Shown here in pieces: positions 16,232-22,796 of a DNA stretch of 36,165 nt (position 1 is its first letter; each line of letters begins with the position of its first letter). Source of the stretch: an uncultured bacterium (lineage in GTDB: Bacteria; Planctomycetota; Phycisphaerae; Phycisphaerales; UBA1924); contig CAJXXI010000004.1 in the NCBI GenBank assembly GCA_913062615.1, forward strand, positions 1-36,165, in the 5' to 3' direction. The position numbers and the translations under genes are program-made. The notes below the pieces were generated by a model that had not been told where the DNA came from, searched no databases, and worked only from the letters and a program-made list of their open reading frames with translations.

Positions 16232-17587
16232 GTGCACACTACACAAAGAATATCTATCGGCTGGACGGCCGCCGCATTGCTCTTGGCAGCGGGGTTGTGT
16301 GTGCCTGTTTCTGGGTGCAAGGGTCAGCCCAAGCGTGGGGCTGTGAGTTCCAATGAGTCGGTGAACACTGGGCTTGAGAACATAGAGAATGGTGATGGAT
16401 TAGCCTTGCCGGCCAACAGTGAGTTGTTGGCGCGCGGTGGCGACTTCGGATCGGTGAGCGATCAGATCGCGGAATCTGCCCGTCAGCTCGATGTGTACTT
16501 CGCCAATATTGAGATTGATGGCGTCGATCCGACGGACGGCGATGGACGCGATTCGACGAGCCTTGAGAATGAGGCTTCGGATTCGACCCAGGAACAGACA
16601 TCATTCGAAATTCCGGTCGAAAGCGTGACGCAAGAGTTCGCACAGGAGCGGACGAACGAGCCAACAGCTGACGGGATTGAAGATGATGGTTCGGTGCATG
16701 TCTCATTGCTCGGCGGCGGCAAGCTGAGCGAAGACCAAGCAACTCACCAGGCGGCCCAACAAGCCGCCCAGCAAGAAGAACCAACAAGCACGCCATCGCA
16801 GTTGGTTGATACGACGGGTGATTCACCGATCGAAACACAGGATGTTGTGGCCAGGCCGAGCGTTTCTCAAGACCCGATCGTGCGCAAAGAAGAACTCGCC
16901 CGAGAGTTGGCATCGATCTTGACATCGATGGCTGCATCGAGCGATGATCCGGGCTCTGCAGCGTTGGCCTTGGCTGGGCTCGAGATGCTTTTGCCTGATG
17001 ATACTGATTCGTTGGTGGATGAGGGTGTACTTTCCGATGCGGAGCGGGCGTCGCTTGATGCGGCGAGATCGTTCTTGCGTTCGATGAGTTCTCAAGGCTC
17101 GATCGCCAGCCCGGGTGAGGTGGCATCACAGCTTGAAGACATCCAGGCTCAGCTCAACGAGTGGGCGGGGTTGGTGATCAAGAAATCGGCGTTGTGCACG
17201 CGGGTCGATGGGTATGGGCGGTATGAGACTTTTCCGTCGTATCGGTTTATCGCAGGGCAATCGCAGCCTGTGATTGTGTATGCCGAGCTCGAGCGGTTTG
17301 GTCAGCGTGAGTTCGTCGGGCCAGACGGTCAGGCGCGGTTTGAGACGAAACTGAGCCAAAGGCTCGAGTTGTATCATGTCGCGGATGATCTCAATACTTG
17401 GAACCGGGCAGCCGACACGGTGACAGATGTGACGCGGAACCATCTGCGGGATTATTATTTGATTAACCAGATCACGCTGCCTGCGAACCTTGGGGTTGGG
17501 CGGTACCACCTTAAGGTGGTGATGCGTGATCTGATCGCGGATAAGGTGGCAGAGACAATCATCCCGATCGAAATCGTTGTGCGGTAG
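16232..17587 (+). CDS. Large lipoprotein of unknown function
   Basis: The product has 451 residues from a GTG start, which is supported by AGGAGG 8 nt upstream. A lipobox PVSG|C (C29) follows a hydrophobic segment, so it is probably lipid-anchored. Residues about 90-215 are low-complexity and acidic/Gln-rich (HQAAQQAAQQ), probably a disordered linker. The C-terminal half is structured, beginning near LARELASILTSM and ending in a beta-rich region (YRFIAGQSQPVIVYAELERF... YHLKVVMRDLIADKVAE). I do not recognise a named domain. It lies between holA and recR, but that says little about function. Confidence 0.8.
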   Translation: MHTTQRISIGWTAAALLLAAGLCVPVSGCKGQPKRGAVSSNESVNTGLENIENGDGLALPANSELLARGGDFGSVSDQIAESARQLDVYFANIEIDGVDPTDGDGRDSTSLENEASDSTQEQTSFEIPVESVTQEFAQERTNEPTADGIEDDGSVHVSLLGGGKLSEDQATHQAAQQAAQQEEPTSTPSQLVDTTGDSPIETQDVVARPSVSQDPIVRKEELARELASILTSMAASSDDPGSAALALAGLEMLLPDDTDSLVDEGVLSDAERASLDAARSFLRSMSSQGSIASPGEVASQLEDIQAQLNEWAGLVIKKSALCTRVDGYGRYETFPSYRFIAGQSQPVIVYAELERFGQREFVGPDGQARFETKLSQRLELYHVADDLNTWNRAADTVTDVTRNHLRDYYLINQITLPANLGVGRYHLKVVMRDLIADKVAETIIPIEIVVR

Positions 17588-17633
17588 AGGCTTGCAGATT
17601 AGGGTGCTTTGGCGATGCCATCCAAAAAAGAAA

Positions 17634-17679
17634 GCAGCCCTGGGACCTACCTCTCTCCACAAAAGAGTCCCAAAGCTGC
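17634..17679 (+). ncRNA. Candidate structured RNA element
   Basis: Two nested stems, GCAGC/GCTGC and GGGAC/GTCCC, are separated by a 3-nt asymmetric internal loop and close a 20-nt unpaired loop. No T-run follows, so it is not a standard terminator. I could not match it to SRP RNA, tmRNA, RNase P or a riboswitch. It could be a 3' UTR structure of the lipoprotein transcript or chance. Confidence 0.25.
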
Positions 17680-17907
17680 CAACTTGAGTACAAAGAGTAC
17701 AGAAAATGGTTTGTTCATGCAACAGTTTCTGGCCACGAAAGAAGAGGAAAAGTCCGTTTTATTCGGGTTTCAAGTCGCTTGGCTAGTATTGACCGCTTCG
17801 GTGTGCTGCAATAGGTGATTTGTGGTAGTTTAGGTAGTTTGCACCAATACGCGATGCGATTCGGGCGGTCCCAGGCGTGGGATTTGGTGGATCAGATGTG
17901 AACAACT

Positions 17908-17936
17908 TTTTCAATGAACCCGAACGAGACTAGAAT
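17908..17936 (+). promoter_or_regulatory. Candidate sigma-70-type promoter of recR
   Basis: TTTTCA (-35, 4/6 match) and TAGAAT (-10, 5/6 match) are separated by 17 nt. The -10 ends 8 nt before the recR ATG, which has no ribosome binding site, so the transcript may be essentially leaderless. Confidence 0.5.
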
Positions 17937-17944
17937 ACCCAACG

Positions 17945-18607
17945 ATGTGTGCGATGAATACTCCTCAAAATAGAAAAGCCCCGAGCAGTGTGTACCCCTC
18001 AGCGGTGCGTGAGTTGATCGAGCAGCTGGCCAAGCTGCCCGGGATCGGGACGCGCTCTGCAGAGCGGCTGGCGTTTCACGTGCTCAAATCAGACTTGGAA
18101 TCGGCGATGGCGCTTTCAAGTGCGATCGCGGCGGTGAAGCAGACGGTCGGGCATTGCCAAGAGTGTTTTAATCTTTGCGACGGGGACATGTGTTCGATCT
18201 GTAGTGATCCCCGGCGTGATCACAGTGTGGTGTTGGTGGTGGAACAGCCTAAGGATTTGATTGCGTTGGAGCAGACGGGGATGTATCGCGGGTTGTATCA
18301 TGTGTTGATGGGGAGGCTCTCGCCGCTCGATGGGATCGGTCCTGATGATCTGACGGTCTCCCACCTTTTTGATCGGATAAAAAGCAGTGCCAGTGCGGAC
18401 GATCGCAAACCGATCGGCGAGATTGTGTTGGGGCTCAATCCGACAGTCGAAGGCGATGGCACCGCGTTGTACTTGGCATCGGAACTCAAAGGGTTTTCGG
18501 TGTTGGTGAGTCGATTGGCGCGTGGGTTGCCCAGCGGCGGATCGCTTGAATATGCCAACAAGGCGGTGCTCGCGGATGCGATTCTCGGTCGTCAATCGAT
18601 GGGGTAA
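17945..18607 (+). CDS. recR: Recombination mediator protein RecR
   Basis: The 220-residue protein has every RecR landmark: the N-terminal helix-hairpin-helix (LAKLPGIGTRSAERLAFHVL), a four-Cys zinc motif (C71-x2-C74-x8-C83-x2-C86), a Toprim domain (VVLVVEQPKDLIALE) and the C-terminal Walker B-like region with LARGLPSGGSLEYANKAVL. RecR with RecO and RecF loads RecA onto gapped DNA. The start may be ATG 17945 or ATG 17954. A promoter-like pair ends just before the start codon. The gene lies upstream of rpoN, 121 nt away. Confidence 0.95.
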   Translation: MCAMNTPQNRKAPSSVYPSAVRELIEQLAKLPGIGTRSAERLAFHVLKSDLESAMALSSAIAAVKQTVGHCQECFNLCDGDMCSICSDPRRDHSVVLVVEQPKDLIALEQTGMYRGLYHVLMGRLSPLDGIGPDDLTVSHLFDRIKSSASADDRKPIGEIVLGLNPTVEGDGTALYLASELKGFSVLVSRLARGLPSGGSLEYANKAVLADAILGRQSMG

Positions 18608-18728
18608 GTGATTGATTGAAGAAATCGATGGAACTTGCAACCGGAATCGGTGCAGATGAGCCGATTAGTAGTGATAATACAGCATTGAAGGAACAAGAGC
18701 CGACGGTCGGCAAGTTGAGTGATTGCGT

Positions 18729-20279
18729 ATGCGTTTCCAAACCTCCCAACAGATGAAGCTCGGCCAGCAGATGAAGCTGGCACCCCGGATGATCCAGTCG
18801 ATGGAGATTCTGCAGATGCCTCTCGCTGAGTTGTGCGAGCGGATCGAGCAAGAGCTCGAATCGAACCCGACGATCGAGCTGACCGAGATTGATCCGTCGC
18901 TTCAAGATCGTTCGGAAGAAACAGCTTCGACGGCTGATCAGGAACTGAATATTGATCCCGAGAGCGCATCGGACTTTGCTCGGCTCGACGACTATACCAA
19001 CGCGAACCCGGACGCGGCCGAGAACACCTATTCTGATTCCAAGATGAAGCGGGACTTTGATGATCTGCCAAGGTCACGGGCGCAGGCGGGCGATCGCGAT
19101 GCAAAGATGGACGCGATGGCATCGGCTCCGGCGCGGGCGGCCTCGCTGACGGATCAGCTTTTGGATCAGTGGTCGTTGACGGATGTGGACGAGCGGATCA
19201 AGAAGATGGGCGAGGTGCTAATCAATAGTCTTGATGAGGACGGGTATCTGCGGGTGTCGTTTGAGGACATCGCGGACCGCTCGCCGATGCTGGTCAAAGA
19301 GTTTTCGCCGAGCGATGCGGACTGGGAGTTGTCGCTCCAAGCGGTACAGCTGTTGCTCGAGCCTGCGGGTGTTGGTGCACGAGATGCGAAGGAATGCTTG
19401 TTGATCCAGATCGATGTGCTCGCCGATCGGCTCGGCGAAGAGCGCGACGATGAGATCACGGTGACGGGCGAAGCGATCGAGATCGCGACACGGTTGGTTG
19501 CCGAGTTCTTTGAAGAGATGATGAAGAACAAGCTGCCCAAGGTGGCGGCCAAGTCTGGGTACGATCTCGATGAGATCAACATGGGAATTGATCTGCTGCG
19601 TCGGTTGAGCCTCTCGCCGGCGCGTCGATTGGTCACTGATGCACCATCGGTTGTGATCCCCGACGGGATTGTTGAGTATGACGAAGAGAACGATCGGTAC
19701 TTCGCGTATCTGAGCGATGGGCGGATCCCTGATGTGCAAATCAACAAGGAATATGCACGGATGTCCTCGGACAAGGCCGTGCCCGATTCGGATCGGACAT
19801 TCCTCAAGAAAAACCTATCGAATGCGCAGTGGTTGATCGATGCGGTTGGGCAGCGCCGGCACACTTTGCTCCGGGTGATCAACGCGGTGGTTGACGAGCA
19901 GCGTGACTACTTTGACTTTGGTCCTGAGTCACTCAAGCCGTTGCCTATGAAGACGATTTCTGATCGGCTCGGGATCCATGTCGCGACGGTGTCGCGTGCG
20001 GTGTCTGAGAAGTACATCATGACACCCAGGGGTGTCGTTGCGTTGCGTGGTTTTTTCTCGGGTGGTTTGGCGACGGATTCTGGCGAGGAAGTAAGCTCGA
20101 ACTCGGTGAAGGCGTCGATTCAGGATCTGATTGAAGGCGAAGACAAAGCCAAGCCATATTCTGACGAGGCGGTGGTGAAGCTGCTCAAAGAGCGTGGGAT
20201 CGAGATCGCGCGGCGGACGGTGGCGAAGTATCGCGATCAGTTGGGGTTGCCGACGGCTCGGATGCGCAAGCAGTTTTAA
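18729..20279 (+). CDS. rpoN: RNA polymerase sigma-54 factor
   Basis: ATG 18729 is preferred over the ORF-track TTG at 18723, giving 516 residues. Region I is Gln/Met/Leu-rich (QQMKLAPRMIQSMEILQMPLAELCERIEQELESNP), the part that contacts AAA+ activators. An acidic region II follows. Region III includes the core-binding domain, the helix-turn-helix (ISDRLGIHVATVSRAVSEKY) and the diagnostic RpoN box ARRTVAKYRDQLGLPTARMRK. Sigma-54 holoenzyme recognises -24/-12 promoters and needs an enhancer-binding activator. No such activator is present in the window. A weak terminator hairpin follows the stop. Confidence 0.97.
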   Translation: MRFQTSQQMKLGQQMKLAPRMIQSMEILQMPLAELCERIEQELESNPTIELTEIDPSLQDRSEETASTADQELNIDPESASDFARLDDYTNANPDAAENTYSDSKMKRDFDDLPRSRAQAGDRDAKMDAMASAPARAASLTDQLLDQWSLTDVDERIKKMGEVLINSLDEDGYLRVSFEDIADRSPMLVKEFSPSDADWELSLQAVQLLLEPAGVGARDAKECLLIQIDVLADRLGEERDDEITVTGEAIEIATRLVAEFFEEMMKNKLPKVAAKSGYDLDEINMGIDLLRRLSLSPARRLVTDAPSVVIPDGIVEYDEENDRYFAYLSDGRIPDVQINKEYARMSSDKAVPDSDRTFLKKNLSNAQWLIDAVGQRRHTLLRVINAVVDEQRDYFDFGPESLKPLPMKTISDRLGIHVATVSRAVSEKYIMTPRGVVALRGFFSGGLATDSGEEVSSNSVKASIQDLIEGEDKAKPYSDEAVVKLLKERGIEIARRTVAKYRDQLGLPTARMRKQF

Positions 20280-20297
20280 AAACTCATTATTGAGTTT
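20280..20297 (+). terminator. Weak hairpin after rpoN
   Basis: A 7-bp AT-rich stem AAACTCA/TGAGTTT with a TTAT loop begins 1 nt after the rpoN stop. The following GTTCT is a poor T-tract. Confidence 0.5.
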
Positions 20298-20331
20298 GTT
20301 CTAATGTATGTAAAATAGATTCGCTATCACC

Positions 20332-20360
20332 TTGACACCGTGTTTATGATGTTGTAGGGT
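20332..20360 (+). promoter_or_regulatory. Candidate sigma-70-type promoter of cassette B
   Basis: A perfect TTGACA is followed after 17 nt by TAGGGT. The -10 ends 6 nt before an ATG at 20367 that opens the frame MESQS, suggesting a leaderless start. That frame is closed by a stop unless the heptamer repeat at 20399 gains one copy. Confidence 0.55.
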
Positions 20361-20386
20361 ATGGTCATGGAATCGCAATCCACAGT

Positions 20387-20866
20387 TTGTGTTATAGACC
20401 CGCCTCCCGCCTCCCGCGTTTAGCAGTTGCATTGGGTGCGAGATCAGCAACCATCGCGTTGGGGGTCATCTATTTCATTGCCGCGATTGGTAAGGGGACT
20501 CAGGTGCCCCGGACAGCCACGGTTGTGGAGTCGGTATTGCTTGTTGGTAGCCAGGTTTCACATCTCATTGTTCTGATCCTTGTTCTGGCCGAGCTCGTGC
20601 TTGCGGGGATGTTGGTTGGTGGGTATCGTCTTCGGTCGGCGAGTATCGCTAGTTTAGCACTTGGTGTGGTCTTTCTATTGTGGCACCTTCTTGTGTGGCT
20701 AGAGCCATGGGCTACAGATTGTGGGTGCGGGGCACCGCCAATGATGAAGAAGCTACTCAGTGATTCGAGCGCAGGGCTTGGGCTTGCGGGTATCGTTTTT
20801 GTGCTGTCTGGGGTTGCTGTATTGGGGTATGCGTGTAGAGATTTTAAGTTGGAGAACTCGTTGTGA
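20387..20866 (+). CDS. Cassette B: MauE/DoxX-like redox-associated membrane protein
   Basis: The paralogous slot to 9547-10002. The 159-residue frame opens at a TTG (20387) and shows four membrane helices (about 22-36, 57-80, 86-105 and 132-152). The CGC pair lies at C112/C114 in WATDCGCGAPP. The start is uncertain: no ribosome binding site precedes the TTG. The ATG at 20367, right behind a good promoter, is in another frame and stops at 20421. The two frames would join if the heptanucleotide CCCGCCT between them had one more copy. MauE-type proteins support disulfide formation in secreted Cys-rich partners; a 6-Cys secreted protein gene follows 34 nt later. Family call good, start poor. Confidence 0.78.
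   Translation: MCYRPASRLPRLAVALGARSATIALGVIYFIAAIGKGTQVPRTATVVESVLLVGSQVSHLIVLILVLAELVLAGMLVGGYRLRSASIASLALGVVFLLWHLLVWLEPWATDCGCGAPPMMKKLLSDSSAGLGLAGIVFVLSGVAVLGYACRDFKLENSL
20399..20417 (+). repeat. Heptanucleotide tandem repeat (CCCGCCT, 2.7 copies)
   Basis: CCCGCCT-CCCGCCT-CCCGC lies within the first codons of the MauE-like gene. Adding one unit would fuse the upstream ATG frame (20367) to the membrane protein. It is a candidate slipped-strand switch or the scar of one. Confidence 0.7.
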
Positions 20867-20900
20867 GTTGTCTGTTATCAGTTTGAAAAGGAGAAGTAGT

Positions 20901-21161
20901 ATGATTACTCGTAAAACTTTAGTTCACTCGGCAATGGTTTTGGGCGTGTTATTTGTAAGTGTGATGATCGCGGACGCAGCGGCCGGTGGTCTTCCTTTGC
21001 CGCAATGTGAGCATGTGCAATATTGCTACGACGGAGAGGGCAATCTCACCTCAACAACAACCGCATACGGTGGTGTTTGCCGCATAAATCAAAAATGTGT
21101 AGGGGATGGTGGTTGTGATCCAACGCCATGGGCCGTGGCGGATTGTGTAGACCAGCAATAG
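20901..21161 (+). CDS. Cassette B: small secreted 6-Cys protein
   Basis: The ATG at 20901 has an ideal AAAAGGAG ribosome binding site, giving 86 residues; the longer ORF-track frame from 20760 overlaps the previous gene. A signal peptide (KTLVHSAMVLGVLFVSVMIADAAA) releases a mature segment of about 58 residues with six cysteines (QCE, YCY, VCR, KCV, GCD, DCV), so up to three disulfides. There is no known domain. Size, Cys-richness and position next to a MauE-like gene match the 8-Cys protein of cassette A, but little sequence identity is visible outside the spacing of cysteines. It could be a secreted peptide, a small redox subunit or a structural cap. Confidence 0.8.
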   Translation: MITRKTLVHSAMVLGVLFVSVMIADAAAGGLPLPQCEHVQYCYDGEGNLTSTTTAYGGVCRINQKCVGDGGCDPTPWAVADCVDQQ

Positions 21162-21233
21162 TGTTTGTCGGTCGTTAAGATTGAATGCGTGCGGTGGAAT
21201 TTGTCTGAAGTCGAAGTAGTGGGGTGGTTTTTT

Positions 21234-22010
21234 ATGTCAACAAAAGTTCGAATGATGGTCGCCGTTGCAGTTGTTGCAGGTGGATTGTTTGTGTTACTTC
21301 GCAGCTATATGTTGGCAGGCCCTCCTTCTGCGACAGCAACTTCTGAAAATGAAATATCTGCAGTTGTTGCAAAGGAACTCGGATCTGATCGGTTTAGTGT
21401 CAGGCTCAAACCCGAAGATGTTTCTGATTCCTTCGATATCATTCACGCTTCGATCATTGAGCAGGCCAAAGAGATCCAATCAGTTCGACAGCTCGGTACA
21501 TTGGGAGTTGAGGATCTGGCGTCAGGATTCGTGGAACGAATTCGGTTTATGCTCGCGCCTGACATATCTCGTGATTATGTTTCATTCAAAGCACGAGGTG
21601 ATCCGAGGGGCATTGAAGAATGGACCGCGGATTTTGAGAAATACATCGAGTATACACAGGAAAGTAAAGAAGTTCCTGGGATGGATTTAGAGGGCGTCGA
21701 GGTTCGTCTTATCCTTTTCGATAGGGATGGTGAGCAGGTGCTTGGGCAGGAAAGGCTTGCTCAAGGGTTTGGCATGACTATTGGGACTGGGGTAAAATCG
21801 GGTGTGTTGCCCAAAGAATCCAGGATTGCAGGTATGCTTGTAGTTGAAGTAGTGATGCCGATCGAGCGTATGGATATGATTAAGCGACATCTAGCGCCAG
21901 CGATTCAGGGATATCATTTTGCGTGGAGTCCGAAGATTGAAAAATGGATTCCCTATGAATCAGTTGTTTATAGTGTTCGGGGTAGCGCGTTTGGTGCACC
22001 GCCGGTATGA
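21234..22010 (+). CDS. Cassette B: membrane-anchored protein of unknown function
   Basis: The ATG at 21234 gives 258 residues and follows a GGGGTGG ribosome binding site; the ORF-track start at 21165 is less likely. One N-terminal helix (RMMVAVAVVAGGLFVLLRSYML) anchors an outward-facing alpha/beta domain without cysteines (ENEISAVVAKELGSDRFSVRL... GMLVVEVVMPIERMDMIKRHL). I recognise no family. The stop overlaps the pseudopilin start (ATGA), a sign of translational coupling. It is AT-richer than rpoN or clpC. It fills the position of the unknown anchored protein of cassette A, but I could not align the two. A bitopic partner of the pseudopilin is possible. Confidence 0.78.
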   Translation: MSTKVRMMVAVAVVAGGLFVLLRSYMLAGPPSATATSENEISAVVAKELGSDRFSVRLKPEDVSDSFDIIHASIIEQAKEIQSVRQLGTLGVEDLASGFVERIRFMLAPDISRDYVSFKARGDPRGIEEWTADFEKYIEYTQESKEVPGMDLEGVEVRLILFDRDGEQVLGQERLAQGFGMTIGTGVKSGVLPKESRIAGMLVVEVVMPIERMDMIKRHLAPAIQGYHFAWSPKIEKWIPYESVVYSVRGSAFGAPPV

Positions 22011-22777
22011 ATAATGATCGCAATAACAACGCATTTACACTCATTGAGTTGATGGTCTCGATCGGTATCATTGCGATTTTGATTTCGATCGCGATCCCTG
22101 CGCTTAGCGGGGTTCGTCAGCGAGCGAGAGATGCGATCGGTTTATCAAATTTACGCCAGACAAGTGTGGCTATGGAGAACTATGTGCAGGCGTATGGGGG
22201 GTGGCTACCCTACGCGAAAGAGGGTAGTGGTTTTCGTCTCACGCCTGAAGTGCCGCCGTCGAGTGTGATTCGGCCGGGCTATTGGGATACAAGTTCCTAT
22301 TGGTCGTCCTTATTCCACGAAGTTGCTCCGTGGGACCAGTGGTTTGGGATGTGGGTCTATCCGGATCCTCGACGACCGACGAGCAAGCCTTGGGCTATTG
22401 ACTCAACCTCGGATTCACCGTTTAGTAATGGGGTGAGTTCGTTGGAATACGCCCGTTCGCTTTATGCTCGCCCTGAGATTTGGGAATCGGGCGGGATTAT
22501 TGAAGATCGAGACTCGGTGCTCCGCGGGGTTCGGCATTCTGAGGTGCGATATCCATCTGCAAAGGTGAGTTTGTTTGATAGCGAGTTATGCGCGCGTGTG
22601 CGGTGCGATGATCCTAAAACGGTCAAGCGGGCGATGCTCTTTGTCGATGGGCATGCTGCCATGAAGGCGTTGAGTGATGCCAACGCGCCGGTCAAGGGAC
22701 GTTTACCCGAGTTGGCGGCGTATGGCGCGTTGGCGGTGCATGATACGGCCGGTGGGGCTCGAGGGCGAGATTATTAG
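22007..22777 (+). CDS. Cassette B: type II pseudopilin-like protein
   Basis: The 256-residue paralogue of the cassette A pseudopilin. The N terminus NNNA|FTLIELMVSIGIIAILISIAIPAL is a class III prepilin signal, but the residue before the cleavage point is alanine where glycine is usual; glutamate +5 is kept. The globular domain shares YARPEIW, SEVRYPSAKV and LFVDGHAAMKAL with the cassette A protein. The last motif is the H-x9-DG-like block of planctomycete DUF1559-type pilins. It is coupled to the upstream gene by ATGA and ends the cassette, facing the convergent ABC permease gene with only 19 nt between stops. Confidence 0.9.
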   Translation: MNNDRNNNAFTLIELMVSIGIIAILISIAIPALSGVRQRARDAIGLSNLRQTSVAMENYVQAYGGWLPYAKEGSGFRLTPEVPPSSVIRPGYWDTSSYWSSLFHEVAPWDQWFGMWVYPDPRRPTSKPWAIDSTSDSPFSNGVSSLEYARSLYARPEIWESGGIIEDRDSVLRGVRHSEVRYPSAKVSLFDSELCARVRCDDPKTVKRAMLFVDGHAAMKALSDANAPVKGRLPELAAYGALAVHDTAGGARGRDY

Positions 22778-22796
22778 ATCAAGCAGAGAGCTTCTG

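Larger units (their letters stand above)
17588..17944. other. 357-nt intergenic region before recR
   Basis: The stretch contains a two-step hairpin (17634-17679), a direct repeat GAGTACA-AA-GAGTACA near 17685-17702, and a candidate recR promoter at its end. A 69-codon ORF (17609-17818) runs through the hairpin but has no recognisable features and no ribosome binding site. Confidence 0.5.

Noticed and set aside
17588-17720. Possible SRP (4.5S) RNA because the region lies upstream of recR and contains AAGCAGCC
   Set aside because: The diagnostic GGAA tetraloop and the flanking asymmetric loops of SRP RNA are absent.
17609-17818. 69-codon ORF in the recR upstream gap
   Set aside because: No ribosome binding site, no recognisable domain or signal, and it crosses the nested hairpin. 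Coding potential is not convincing.
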